A stretch of 64,000 nucleotides of DNA from Chamaea fasciata (taxonomy: Eukaryota > Chordata > Aves > Passeriformes > Sylviidae): assembly GCA_029207755.1 (NCBI GenBank), contig JARCOQ010000001.1, positions 95,956,640 to 96,020,639 of the forward strand. The letters are read 5' to 3'. The notes below the pieces were generated by a model. The model saw nothing but the letters and a program-made list of their open reading frames with translations, made no database searches and was not told where the DNA came from. This document shows, piece by piece, positions 11,287 through 24,800 of the stretch. Each line of letters opens with the position of its first letter. Within the stretch, counting starts at the first letter, position 1. The translations under genes and the position numbers were made by a program.

Positions 11287-11537
11287 GAGAAGGAGATGCT
11301 TCAGTCCCTTCATCATCTTTGTGCTCCTTCCCTGGACTCTTTCCAGTATGTCCATGTCTCTCTTGTTCTGGGGAGCCCAGAACTGGATACAGCACTCTAC
11401 ACATAGCCTCACCAGTGCTGAGCAGAGGAAGAGGATGACCTCCTTGGACCTGCAGGCAGCATCCATCTTAGTTCAGCCCAGGACACTCTTGGCCTCTGTT
11501 GCTGCAAGAGTGCATTTCTGCATGGTGGGCTCATTAA
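11287..11537 (-). mobile_element. CR1 LINE fragment
   Basis: A 250-bp piece of the CR1 3' region on the minus strand. It is recognised from TCCTTCCCTGGACTCTTTCC, GAGCCCAGAACTGGATACAG and GCATTTCTGCATGGTGGGCTC. Both the 3' tail and the upstream part are missing, so it is an old truncated copy. Confidence 0.85.
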
Positions 11538-12871
11538 ATTGCATTTAGTTATTATAATTCCTCAATATGTTTACTCCATTGAAAAATAATGAGAAGTTGC
11601 AGACTAGTGCACTTCTGCTTCTCAGCAAAGCCCTAGGCAGAGAACTTGAAGTGTCATGGGAACTGTCTGTGATGTGGAACTTCTAAACAAGCTACACAAG
11701 GATATTCTGATGCACAATAGTCTGAATGTCATGAACACGTTGGACCTACATCCTGATTAGCAATATTTTAGCTTGCATAAAAACATGAGTTGGTGCTTAA
11801 TTTGTCATTTACTTCATTTGCAAATGTTAGTCTTTTAACTTTTGTTAGACTTTTTGACATTTTCAAATCCCACTCCAAAAGCATTAGTTCTGCCAAATTT
11901 TAGTTTGCTCATTAATCGTATCTGAAAAATTACTGCCATGTAAATAAAGAAAGAAGCTTAATTTTTTTTAGATTTCCCAGTTAAATTCTATGAAATCATT
12001 GTGGCCATTTAGGAATATTGAGGACATTATTCATTCTGTAATATAGTTTAATAAGAAATTGCTACTTAATGGAAGCTCAAATGCTCTTTGGTAACCTATT
12101 TTGATGACTCAGAAATAAATGACCTTTTGTGAAACATCTCTGATGTAGTGTTCCATGGTCTGTTGTTATATCTAATGGTTTAGAGTCTAATGGAATGTAG
12201 TTCCAAAATTTTTAGGTTGAAAATCTCAGGCAGTCCCTATAAAGGAGGGGATGCAGAGGTTTTAAGTGTCCAGATCTATGATTTCCTGTGAGTGGAATGT
12301 ATTTCTAGCTGGAATTTCCACTAGCACTATTAGGAAAAAACTATGAAGGCAAAATTTTACTATTGTATAAGCATTTATAAAGACATCTACCTACCACAGT
12401 TTGGAATGTCTAAAAAAAAATCAATTTTCTAAAGCAGATAAATAAAGGAAATATAAAAATCTGAGGTATTAGCTGAAAGAAACAACTTTATCATTCTATT
12501 CAGTGGTATTTCATTGAATCAAACCTTCTGGCCACCACTTTCCACAGCAAACAGAAAACTTGCAATAGGAATAACCAGAGACTCGAGACCTTCTGGAGAC
12601 CTTTGCACACAAGACATGCCATTTGGTACAATGGTGGAGGTACTTATTTAATATTTATTTAATCTTTATTATACTGGATTGAATAGGTAAAGACATCACT
12701 GCAGCATTGTACAGCTACAGGAAAAAAAGATTAGCCATTGAATATATTGTTAGGGTTGCTTTATTTTAAGTTCTGAGTGTCTGCATATTTTGCTTGACTG
12801 CTAAATTAGTAATTAAATTAAATAAAATTAAACTACCAAAGTAATTAAAAGTAATTAAAATTACTAAGTAA
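11538..12871. other. Unique AT-rich sequence
   Basis: No feature recognised. The last 80 bp before the CR1 are made of TTAATT/TAAAATTA words, which may be the integration-site sequence. Confidence 0.5.
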
Positions 12872-13742
12872 GTTTGCCAATGACAGTAGACTGGGAGGAC
12901 TTGTCAGCTCCCTCAAAAGCAAGGAGGCCCTGCAGAGAGACCTCAGCAAATTAGAGATGGGCAGTCATAAGCTCTATGAAGTTCAACAAGGGGAAGTGCT
13001 TGATTCTGCACCTGAGATGTGGCAACCCTGGATGTGCGTATGGACTGAGGAACAAGAGGCTGGAGAACCCTGCAGAATGAGACGTGGGGATCCTGGTTGA
13101 CAGGAAGCTGAATGTGAGTCAGCAGTGCCTGGTACCCAGGAGGGTCAACGGTGTCCTGGGGGGCATCATGGCCAGCTGGGCCAGGGAGAGGATTGTCCCG
13201 CTCAGCTCTGCACTGGGGCAGCCTCACCTCAAGTCCTCGGGGAAGTTTCAGGCACCACAATGTAAGAAAGATACAAAGCTCTTAGAGATGTCCAAAGGAG
13301 GGCTGTGAAGATGGTGAAGGACATTGAGGGGAAGCCCTGTGAGGAGCAGCTGAGGTCACTTGGTCTGTTCACCCCAGAGGAGACTGAGGGGAGACCTCAC
13401 TGCAGCTTGCAACTTCCTTGTGAGGGGAATAGGAAGGGCAAGCACTGATCTCTACTCTCTGATGACCAGTGACAGGACCTGAGGGAATGGCCGGAAGCTG
13501 TGCCAGAGGAGATTTAGCTGAGGTATCAGGAGAAAGTTTTCACCCAGAGGGTGGCTGGGCACTGGAACAGGCACTCCAGGGAAGTGGTCACAGCACCAAG
13601 CTTGACAGAGTTCAGGAAATATTTGGACAACAGTCTTCTGACTGATTGGATGTGATTCTTGGGGTGTCCTGTGCAGGGCCAGGAGCTGGACTCAATGATT
13701 CTCATGGTCCCTTCCAACTCAGAATATTTTATGATTCTATGA
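12872..13742 (+). mobile_element. CR1 LINE, 5'-truncated, plus strand
   Basis: An 871-bp 3' CR1 fragment. It starts exactly in the reverse transcriptase catalytic motif: GTTTGCCAATGAC reads F-A-N-D, where an active copy has F-A-D-D. It continues through the C-terminal coding region and the 3' untranslated region, with CCAGAGGAGACTGAGGGGAG and CTGGGCACTGGAACAGGC. It ends with the typical tail TTTTATGATTCTATGA at 13742. The 5' truncation is normal for LINE insertion. The frame is broken, so it is not coding. Confidence 0.95.
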
Positions 13743-15602
13743 AAATTAAAAATAATTGGCGGATTTGAATCATGAGTCTTGATGTACTAAAGCAAAAAAA
13801 AAAATAGCTAAGCATTTAGGCTAAAGATTGCTTCCAATGACAAAGTTCAAATGATACTGCGGATTTCCTGAAAGTCTGTGGATTTAGGTGTTTTTGGTCA
13901 GATAGCAACTCTATGAACCATTTTGTGCAACATTTTCCTTTAATCAAGTGGGGGGTTTGTTACTAAGAATCTCTACTGTTTTGCAAAAGATACATGACAA
14001 GAGCTAATTTATGAAATAATTTGATTGTGTTGTGTAGTCTTACAGTTAACATCCAGTAACACTACTAGGACAATAGAAATTTTTGGCATAAAAACTTTAT
14101 TCTTTTTTAGTACCACTAGCAGTGAAGGCAACAATAGCGGAAAAGAAAATATGTAGGACCTTAGCCCCTACTCAAAGTCATGCTGTGTGACACAACATGG
14201 CTGTCTGACTCAAAGTCAACCATGCTTTGAGAGAGCAGGCCCCTTTTGCAGATGCCCTGGAGGGGAATTATGCATAATGTTATTTTTTTATTTACCAAAA
14301 AACCAGTTTACCTCAGGCCTGACAAGGCTAATTATATTTTTGTGATTTGACATTTGTTTACCACAACATTTTCCCTTTTATTTAGGCTAAGAATCATCTG
14401 ACTCAACAGTTCTTTATAGATAAAGATCTCATTCTGGAAATTTATAGATAACTTAATAAAGCAAGTTGTGATCATTGTTGAGGGTTTAGTTTATCCTAAG
14501 TAGCAGCTGGCACATGGCTTCATCAGATAAGAGAGATATCTATGTTTTGAAACTACCTCATCCACAAGTTAGAAAGTTACTCAACCTGCTTTCCTGCAGC
14601 TCCTCATTTGTCCAGGCAACAGGACAGAGAAGATGAATCACATTCCCTACAGGCTTGCCAACATGACTAGAAAATATCCTTCCTTTCCAGACAGAATATT
14701 TCGGACAAAGCAGAACCTCTCTTTGTTGCAAGAAATCCGTCCTGAACAAATGTTTGCATATTTAGCTTTTAAAGTAGGGTAAACAAAGGGGCTAGTTGTG
14801 ACTTAAGAGCTTCATCTGCAGCAGAGAATTACATCAGCTAAAGCAATGTTACTGTACAGGCAGCTTTGAGTTTTAATTCTGCAACAAAGGGTTAATAACT
14901 TGGATTTTTTTTTCTATTGCTGAAACTTTGTACAGTAACGCAAGAAAATAATCCATAAATAAATTGAAAAGGAATTGTTGCCTGTGCACAGCTTATAGAC
15001 CTTCTGTGTTTAGAATGGTTTCTTTTTGTGACAGTACATCCTGCACATGACCTAGGACGATATCTGCAGAGGTCAGTTACAGTAGATGTTAGAGATAAAA
15101 ATGAATCAGTATGCACAGTTCTGACACAGGAACAAAAGGGAAAAAAAACCCCTGGGAACTTAGGGAGCCTTGAAGTTCAGACTGAAGTAGACTGAGAGTA
15201 GGCTTTGTTTGGTATCACTGATATAGAATATCCTAAACTTGTAACAATTTAATTTATAATGCTTTCCTCCCTGTAATAGAGGATGGGGGCCACTAGATCC
15301 ATGTGATTGCAACAATGAGATACCTGGACTCTGTCTTATGGTTATTGACCATCTGAACAACAAATGAGGGTGGGAATTAGACTTCCCGTGGAATTTCTGC
15401 TTTTACCTGGTGGAAGATGCACACAGAAGAGAACTCACAGAAGGCAAGGCTGGGATCTATTAAGCACTTATTTTTCTTGGCAAAGGAAAATTGTCAGGGA
15501 TGATAGGTTTTTACTATTGTAATTATAAGCCTATCTTGTAGCTGTGGCTATGCATTCTCAAGCACACAGTCTAGTGTGAGATGGGAGGTATTAAGTTTTG
15601 TA
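13743..15602. other. Mostly unique sequence, possible old ERV remnants
   Basis: There is no clear element. A 60-bp piece at 14990-15050 is similar (about three quarters of bases by eye) to 15833-15890, so some of this interval may be an undescribed old repeat. An ATTATGCATAAT palindrome lies at 14267-14278. Confidence 0.4.
14990..15050 (+). repeat. Diverged short repeat, copy C
   Basis: It shares TTTAGAATGGTTT and the ACATCCTGCA word, in the same order and spacing, with 15833-15890. It looks like a decayed copy of one dispersed element; the family is not identified. Confidence 0.6.
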
Positions 15603-15668
15603 ATCTTATGGTGATTTCAGTTGCATAGCATCCTTGAGAACTATTATTTCATTTTCTTCTCCTGCAAG
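15603..15668 (+). repeat. 66-bp exact direct repeat, copy B
   Basis: Identical to 10990-11055 over all 66 bases, in the same orientation and 4,613 bp away. Unlike copy A, no LTR is recognised close by. Confidence 0.95.
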
Positions 15669-17828
15669 ACAACAGTATTGACACATTAACAACACAGCAC
15701 TTTGGTCCAAGACACACGTCACTTTTTCTGGGGTCTAACTACTGTGCTTTCTCCTGCTTTCAGTTGCTACTGAAATTTGTCCATCCTTGTCTGAGTTGTT
15801 GTGGACATTGGTGATGGGGAGACAAAATTGAACTTTATAAGCTTTCTGTATTTAGAATGGTTTATTTCTAATGACATCCTGCATATAAGAGGATATTTCT
15901 CCTTCTTGAAATATTCCTACTTGAAATATTCCTACACATTAGAAATGGAAAGAGCTTACAAGGTGTACATTGAAATAATCAGAAATTTTGATAAATTTAT
16001 CAAAATATCATTATGACTGAAAAATGCTGTAGTGTTTTCTTATATTTTATGTTATACTAAAACAGCGTTCTAGGGAATGTACCCATGGACGTGAATGGTG
16101 GTGATTTGACTGGAAAAAGTCTTTTTTTGATCACAAAATATCTAGCTTTTTAACTGATAATTTATTCCTTTTAAATTTAGAATGCTCTGAGGAAAAAAGA
16201 AACAACAACAACTACTGAAGAAACCTCCACTAAACAAAAAGACCAAGCCAAAATAAGGTTTATTTCCCCCTTTTATTTTATGGACAAATAGACACGTGGT
16301 TTTTAAATCTTAACAGCTTCTATACACTGGATGCCTGCAGACATCCTTGGTTCATTTCATATATCTTGTACAAGCGAGGCAGCCAGAACCAAATCTTTGA
16401 ATATAGAAATACAAGCAACAGGGCAGCACGTACATGTCTTCAAAGATTCTGCTCCTGACTTAACCAGTGCCCAGAGGTGGTAATAGCATCATCTAAAACA
16501 TCCATAGCATAAGCCATTCAGCCACTCAAAATACACAGTTCTTTGTGCTGGCAGACTGCCCTCCTAGCACAATTACCCTTAAACACTACATTATACTCCG
16601 CCAAGACTGAGCTAGAGAATTTAGCTAAATCAGCCATTTAACATCTTCTCTTGGCTTCAGAGTATTTGTGCTGAAACTACTAAATGTCTTTGATCATCTT
16701 TTCTACACCATGTCAAATTTAAGAGACGTGAGCATGTACTGCAGATTAAACATGGGGAAGGCCCTGAATTTAAGCACTTCTATTTCTGACAAGTATTTAG
16801 ACCTAATAGTTCCTTACTCAAGATGTCAGACAGATTATGAAAGCTATTTACGTATTCATTCAAAGTCTTATGCACGAAAAGAAAATATGATTTATTCTGT
16901 TAGCTGAAGGTACCAGAAGAAGAACATCCAGAGGAGGTCAGAAACTCCTTTCATTGGCTCCATTAGCCATTTGGCAATGTATCTCAGTCTGAGACAAAAG
17001 AAGAATTTGGGAGACCACTACCCAAATGCTTAACAACTTACAGGGGCTGAGGAGTGCAGCCACATCTGTTCTGCTCATCTCCTTGGAATCTTGTCTCTGT
17101 ACCACTGCTGAAACAGCAAGGAGGTGTTAGAGAAATCACTTGTGCCTGAGAAGAGAAAGAGAAGAGATGAAGGGACTGAGGAGTGGGAGAGCAGCAGGAC
17201 CTGTAATAGAGGAGGACTGAAACCTCAAAGAAGTCTGCATTGTTCTGTGAAACTGAATTGAATCAAAAACTTTGTGCCACCCCAGCTTTGGCCAAACCTT
17301 ATGAGGCAGAAAATTAGCCCCCTGAGCAATCATGACTTGTTGCTAGTGACATTCCAGCTGCAAGAGCTTTCCAGTGCTGAAGATGGGAATGAGGTTCCCT
17401 CATGTTTCATTCATGAAGCCTCTTCACCTGCAATTCTTCCTTGTATAAACTTGAAATCACTAAATTAAATTGTTCCTTTTATTTTGCTTACTATCATTAT
17501 TATCATTTGTCTCCCTAATTAATGTTCCTGTGCTGAAACAGATGGTGGCATTCCTGAATAAATGAGCAAAAAATACCTCCCTGCTTCACAGCTGCATTTA
17601 GATCCCATTTCTAAGTTTATGAGAGTGGGTGACTTGGAGAACTATAAAGAAACGTTTAATTGTTTTCAAATTTGAAAATAATGGGAACTTGAATCATCCC
17701 ACCCTAAACTGACTTTTTGCCTCTTCGTGTTTTCTAGCAAATCTGCCAAGTTTTTAAATGCTGTTTTTTTACAACATTAAATTTGTTACAAAACATAAAA
17801 ATGGAATTCAGTGACCATAAGCTTATTT

Positions 17829-17831
<3 letters not shown>
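15669..17831. other. Unique AT-rich sequence
   Basis: It holds the second short diverged repeat (15833-15890) and a GAAATATTCCTACTTGAAATATTCCTAC doublet at about 15907-15934. No exon or element is recognised. Confidence 0.45.

Positions 17832-17877
<46 letters not shown>
17832..17877 (+). repeat. 46-base poly(A) run
   Basis: Forty-six uninterrupted A residues. This could be a mononucleotide microsatellite or the tail of a retroposed transcript whose body would lie upstream. ATTAAA-like words occur about 55 bp upstream. No target duplication was identified. The exact count may be affected by assembly error. Confidence 0.95.
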
Positions 17878-17881
<4 letters not shown>

Positions 17882-20800
17882 CCTCCAGAATTAAAGCTGT
17901 GGTGTTTGATTTGATCCTTCAATGTGAGCTTCCACATTGTTTTGTGTACTGCCAAAAGAAGCATGCATGCAGGAAATCATGTGTTGCCAAGCAGAGCACA
18001 TAATAATGGAAGCCTACCTCCTCTATCAAGAGAATCAAAATTTCAGAGGTTTCTTCCTTAAAAATTATATGTTGCATGAGGTGTGGCTCAAGAAACCATG
18101 CAATTAACTGTGTAGTGGCATAATTGAATAAGTGTCTCCCCAGCCCTGGTGATGAACTCTGTATTTCTCTCACAAGTCACACAGCTAGTGAGTGGGACCT
18201 GGATGGAAAGATGGACTCATTTTTATGCTCTTCTATACCTTCAAGTTAGCTTGGGAAGAAGGAGGGTCATGCTACATGGTTGGGGCAAATAAAAGAAAGA
18301 GTACAAAAGGGAAAAATGTTCTCAGCAGGCAGCAGCTGGGAGTATAAACCACTGCTCCCACTGATCCTGTTACAGCAGGAGGATAGTACACAGGCAGGAC
18401 ACAAAGGCAGTGCAAAGAGAAAATAATAATATGTTTGAGTTGGCTATAGTTTTGCTGAAGAGAGGGCTGTGCTCTCATTCTCTACTTGTTCTCTCATTTC
18501 TGAGGCTGATTTAGAAAATCTGTCCTTGGGTGAAGAGAGCAACTCCCTTTGATCTCAAAAAAACAAACACTGACCAAGCGTCTCTAATCAAGGTTTATGG
18601 AAAATACTAAAACTTGATTTAATTCCAATTGCAAACTCTGTTCATAAGGTTTTCTTGTTTTAAGTTATGAACCACATTTGAGAGATTTTCATGTTTGTCA
18701 CTATCTTCCTTGCTCTTACTGTCCATATGCTACAAGAACAATACAGAGGTGTTTTGATTACTATACTCTTAATTTACTTAATACAATTACTAAATAAGTG
18801 TTCCTTAGTACTTCAGTGAGTTTTCATTTAAGACTCCTGTGACAAACTCAAGGCAAAAATAATTTCATAGAAGCAATCTGATATACTGAGATCAAGATTC
18901 ACAAATGGAGAGAGGAATATTGCAGACAGCCCTAACAAATCCATAACATAAGCAGGCTGTCTACTCAACAGCACCTCCTTGGAAGAGATATTCCTTGTAC
19001 ACAATTCATGGAGGTCAGATTTTTCTCATTACACATTTTCAAGGACAAGGAGGGATCCTCGCTGCAAACCAAGATGTAAGAACTCCAACTGCTTATCAAT
19101 TCTGAATGTGTTTTCTTTCATGTTGCAAAACCCACTAGCCTCCAAGATATACCCAGTATTTTCATGGCTATACCATACAACATTTCAAACACATAGAATG
19201 CTTATGTGATGGGGGCACACTAGCAACCAAATATATGAGACACCTCTCGTGTTCCCTCCATCCCTCTTGAATATTTCCTTATCACTTCTGAAATTCAGAG
19301 TCTTTGATTCTCTCTCAGTAGAGTCTGTGCTCCGTGAAAACTGATATCCATGCTTTCTTTGGGGCTGAGCCTAAGGTGCTGATTGCCATGTTCTGTGTTT
19401 TTGAATCTATTGTATGAGCAAAGGATTTCTGAGAGTTTCCTATGTATTGCCCCTTTCTCTTTTTCACTCTCCTTTGCTTCACAACCCCTTCTGTCTTGCC
19501 TTTATTCGCTCTTCATTTATCTTCAGGTTCTCATCCAACCTTCACCCTGGATCATCTGCTTTCCTGGTTACTTTGTTTTTGTTTCTTTTTCAAACTTAAT
19601 TTGTGTTTATCCTATTCTAACACAATTCTTGACCCTGCTCCATCATGACAGGACAATAAACACCTGACAGTACACAAATGAAAGGTAAAAGGTTTATCTA
19701 GACAGAAAGTCCATTTCTCTGTCCTGCTTTCCTTCTCCATGACTTTTGAAAAATTTCCTCATCTTAATGGCCAGAAAAAACCTCTCTGAAATTGTTGTAC
19801 TATATGTCAAGGTCAAAGTAACTGATACCAGGAAACAGCTGTAAAATTAGCTCTTGTGTTTCCTAATACAACATCTATTAACAGACATAATTATTTTAAT
19901 ATCCAAATGTGTTCATAAATCAAGCAAATGACACTTACTAAAGCACTTTCTATAAGGAAGCTATTTACCAATCTACTTTTTTCATATCTCTGCTTTTTAT
20001 AAGTCCTTTTATTTAGCATCTTAAATAAAAGTATTTCTAATGCTTTAAGGAATACATGATTCAAATCGTTTCACTAAACTCTGAGTGCTTGCTTCTTTCT
20101 TAAAAATTCTTGACATCCCAGATACTAAAGATTATACTAAATACGAAATATCAGAGCATGGCCCAATAGATTGTTCTCAAAGTGTTTGCCCTCTACAGGC
20201 TATCATTACTGATTCAATATAAACATACTCTGTATCTGCATTGACAGAAACAACATTTAAAGTGTCCTGTTTATAAACTTTTATTTTGAGAACAAAAGAG
20301 TGTCCGTGTAAATTCCTATGTTTGTTTAACATACTGACATGCTAAAGAGCCACACCAGTAAATACAGAGTGACGTAGAAAACAACAAATACCTAAACAAA
20401 GCTGCTTTATTTTTAAACTTGCACCCTTTTTTCTGTGATCAGTCTCCAGAAAGCAAAACACATAACCTGAGGACTTTATCCTTTAGTCCAGTGTTGTACA
20501 CGGCAAGCTGCTTTGAGCCACAAGGAGGCAAATGCTAAACTCCTGTCTCCCTCCTGTGGGAAGAATTATGTGTGGTTCCTGTACCTCACAAGGTACATGT
20601 GATTCCAGTCAGAATAATCTCTGTAAAAATCTATAAAAGGGAAGGAAAATACAGGAAGGGAAGTGACCTTTTACAATGACAAACCATCCATAAGTTTTGA
20701 TGTGGAAATCAATGCTTCACATTTCAGTGAAAAAGCACTTGCCTGCAATTCTTGAGACTGCATAGGAGCTAAATTTTGATTCCAAACAAAAAGCTGGCAT

Positions 20801-22711
20801 TCTCTTTTCCTACCCACCTCTCCAAGACAAGGAAAATCCCTAATGGCTACAATTTCCTTTTCTCACACCACTGAAAATTCAGATTTTCAATTATCTGGCA
20901 CCTACACAAAGCAGAGTGGGAGATTTTCAGGCATTCAGACACCAAGTAGTTGCCACAGTTTATGATAGCCTATTACTCAGTGAAAGAACAGTTGTTGACA
21001 GTGTCTACTGGCTAAACTCTTAATGTTATGGATTTCTTGAGTAAAGACTTACAGGTTTTAAAGATTAGTTACACCTTTGCCTTCCTGATGGGGATTATCA
21101 CCAAATATAGGTGAACTGATAGGTGGTAGGTGAACTCATCTAATATAAGCCTTCATCACTCTAGTGAAACATCAGTGGCAAAGTGTTACTGTAAGGACTC
21201 TGAGCAGCAAGAAATTCAGTAAATGACATATTTTCTCTCCTGAAAGATATGTGTGGCTTAATGGGAGCAGATAACTCAGAATGAATATTACCTACTTTAT
21301 CCACAAAATGTCCAAAGTGTCCGAAACCAGTGGAGCTAAGCCAATATAAATCCATCATAATTCTATCCAAGTTTTCTGGTATTATCAATTAGTTGTTTGT
21401 TTTCTGTATTACTGGAGCTTTGAATAAAGAAGGCTTAGGTTAATGTTTCATCCTATAAGTCTGAGTCTCATGTGGCCTGTATAATATGTGAATACATTAA
21501 TGTGTATTTTAAAAGTAGTGTGCAATCACAAAGCAAAAATCAGTGAAAGACTTCATCCAAAGACACTGCAAAATCAGGAGTTTTGCAGTTTTTCTATGTG
21601 ATATGCATTTCTCTTTTAGAACCTACCCATCCAAAGTGACCCTTATTTGCCCTCCAAAATTAATAGTAACCCCCAATTAACTGTCTCCTTGCTATTCACT
21701 ATGAAAAGTATTTTCTACCACCTTACTGTATTTTTTTTTTTATTTCTTAATTTAGAAGGTGCTAAATATCATTATGAAAATTTCAGGCACCACAAATCTG
21801 GCCTATGTGGCATACTGAAAATTCAGATCACTGTGGGAACTGTACCAAGACAGGCCAAAAAGCAAGTCCCTTGAGATGAAAGCCATGTGCAAAGTAAATG
21901 GCTTCCCACAATCAGAGATCAAACAAAACAAGAGTAAGGGTTCCTGGATGGTAGCATTGTTTCTGTTGACGTCTTTGCTGTACTATTTGACCACTAGAAA
22001 GTACCATGAGATTTCCCAGAGATAGATCATGGCTTAGTGACAGATCTGATAGTCACTCGTCATCTGGCAGTGTAACCTGGAGGTGGTGGGCTGAAGAGAA
22101 GCAGACGCTGTCCCAATTTTCGGGAAGGAAAACACAAAAATTGCTTCCTTTGTAGATGAGACTTGGAGAATAAAAAGAGTTAGCAGGGAAGTTGTCACTG
22201 AACTCTTCCTCTGCCAGGTCCTGACTGCAATCCCACTGCTGGTGATGTACACTGACAGAAATCAGACATTCGAAACTGAGCTTAAAAGTTGGTGGCACCC
22301 AATTTGCTCACCAGTGCTGTCAAACAGTAATGAAAATTTTCCTTCACGGTGGAAAATTAGGGCTTTTGTGGTTGAAAAAGCCTTTTTGTCTGGGTAATGG
22401 ACCTCTCCAAGACCTCTGTCACGGCCAATGTCTCACACTGCACACCTTCGCCTATCCTACTTTAAGCATGAAATGAATAATGCAGTATCCTGTAATAATT
22501 AAAGAAGCTGAGAAATCTGCCCCAGGATCTTCAAATTTACTGTAGAAAAATTCCAGACTGCTTCTTTTGTTTGAATTTAAGTACCATAGAAACACATACA
22601 CCACAAATGCCTCTTAGAAATAAATATTGTTTTGCTGTAATATAAAAAAAATATTCCAGGATTTTGGAAAAATGGAAGATTTCACTGTTTTCTTTATCTA
22701 GCTATACATAA
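17878..22711. other. Unique sequence, no gene seen
   Basis: Nearly 5 kb without a recognised repeat or exon. A pyrimidine-rich stretch at about 19440-19600 is open in all three plus-strand frames simply because it lacks purine-rich stop codons. Confidence 0.5.
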
Positions 22712-23783
22712 AATCATAGGATCATAGAATGGTCTGGGTTGGAAGTTACCTTAAAGATCATCTAGTTCCAATCTCCCTGCCAATTACAGGGGCAATTTCC
22801 ACTAAACCAGGTTGCTCAGAGCTCCATCCAGCCTGGCCTTGACCACCAGCGGCACATCCACAGTTTCTCTGGGCAACCTATTCCAGTGCTTCACCACCTT
22901 CTTATCAAAGAATTTCTGCCTAATATCTAATCTAAACCTAATCTCTGTCAGTTTAGAGCCATTCCCCCTTGTCCTGCCACTACATGCTCTCCAAAAAAGT
23001 CCCTCTATATCTTTCTTTTAGAGTCTCTTCAGGTACTGGATAGCTGGTGTTGGGGATGCAGAGCTGGACGCAGTGCTGCAGGTGGGATCTCATCAGAGGA
23101 AAACAGGTGAATTTCCTCCCTTGCCCTGCTGCCCACACTTGCTTTTGATGCAGCCCAGGATGTTATTTGCTTTCTGGGCTGTGAGCTCATGCCTTACTAG
23201 CTCATATTCAAATTTTCATCAGCCAGCAACCCCAAATGTTTCTTGGAAGGGCTGCTTTTGCAGATTTCTGCTCATCCCCCAGCCTGTACTTATAACAGGG
23301 GTTGCCCCAACCCACGTGCAAATCCTTGCACTTGGTCTTACAAAGCCTCATAAAATTCTTATGGGCCCACTTCTCAAACTTGCCCAGTTCCCTCAGGATG
23401 GTATTGCATCCTGCAGGTCTGGCAACCACACCACTCAGCTTGGTGTCATCTTCAAACTTGCTGAAGGTGCACTCAGTTCCTTAGTCTATACCATTAATGA
23501 AGATATTAAATAACACTGGTCCCAGTATGGATCCCTGAGGGACACCACTTGTCACAGATGTCGGTTGGGACTCAGAGCCACTGACCACTATCCTCTAGAT
23601 GTGACCATACAACCACTTTCTTATCCATCTGACAGTTTGCTCATCAAATCAGTATCTCACCAATTTAGAGAGGGGTATTGTAGAAAATGGTGTCAAAGGC
23701 TTTACAGAATTCCAAATAAATAACATCCAGAGCCCTTCCTTTGCCCACTGAAGTAGTCACTCCATCATAGAAGGCCACTATGT
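22712..23783 (-). mobile_element. CR1 LINE, about 1.07 kb
   Basis: Minus-strand CR1 with its tail intact at 22712 (AAATCATAGGATCATAGAATGG). The 3' untranslated region follows (CCAGCCTGGCCTTGACCACC, CAACCTATTCCAGTGC), then decayed reverse transcriptase sequence (CTCAGCTTGGTGTCATC, AAGATATTAAATAACACTGG) up to about 23783, where the element is 5'-truncated. The coding part is broken by stops. Confidence 0.94.
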
Positions 23784-24795
23784 TTGAGTTTCTTCTGCAT
23801 TGTAATTAAACTATAATATTACATAGGGACTTTCAATGGAGGATCTTAGGTCAATTTAGAAATGTTAGGAGGTGATACAAGTTAGGCATTTAATATCTGT
23901 AAAAAAGAAATTCACAGAGATGGTACTGCTGCTTCAGGTTGCTCACCATATCTGCTTCTTGCCCACATCTTTCCAGCTGTTGCTATTTTCAGTTCTTATC
24001 TTTTCTGCACACCTGAAACTGGGTGGAAGATTGGTCATTGCACCTTAGGTCAACTCAGCATACCGTGAAAAATCCAGCCATGTTTACCTCTAGTGTTGGG
24101 ATTTTAATCCTGCTTCATCTTTCCTAGAGATAGGGAATAATCTGCTCCCAGTCACTTTATCATGACATTTCATTAATATCAACTGTAGAGATAAACAGCT
24201 GTCCAGCTTTGCTAGAGACCACAGGTCTGCACACATCCTGCTACTTGAGCTTCAGGATTGCCATAGCTCAACATTAGTAAGAGACATTTTTATTAAACAA
24301 AAGTCTGTTGTCTGCAGGCAAACATTTCCAGAAGAAGGAACCATTCATCTTTGCAACTAAAATATTAATTTCCTTTGTCCTAGGAGTAATTTCATGTTCT
24401 CTTTCTACTAGCTTCTGCTTTGTCCCCTCAATGCATCGGTCTCCATGTTTCCTATTCCCTTAAAAATGGGTTGTCATTGAAAGTGCATATACAATAATTC
24501 CATGAAGAACAAAGTAAAATAAGGTATCTTACTCACCAGTCACTGTTAAAATGAAAATAAGTAAAAACTCAGCATAAAAATCAAGCAATTTACTGTTGTT
24601 CCCTTTCATTCATTAATCTCCTAATCTGTAAACAGTGGTAGGGTCAATTTGTTTTCTGAATTTATAGTGAAATAATTAGAAATTTCACACATTATGACTT
24701 TGATCCATTATGTTGGATATCAATTCAGTATCTTACTCAAGGAAAATGTTTTCAAATGTGACACGAATGTCAGTTCCATTAGAATAAAGAAATAA
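23784..24795. other. Unique sequence
   Basis: AT-rich sequence between a CR1 and a solo LTR. Nothing recognised. Confidence 0.5.
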
Positions 24796-24800
24796 ATATT

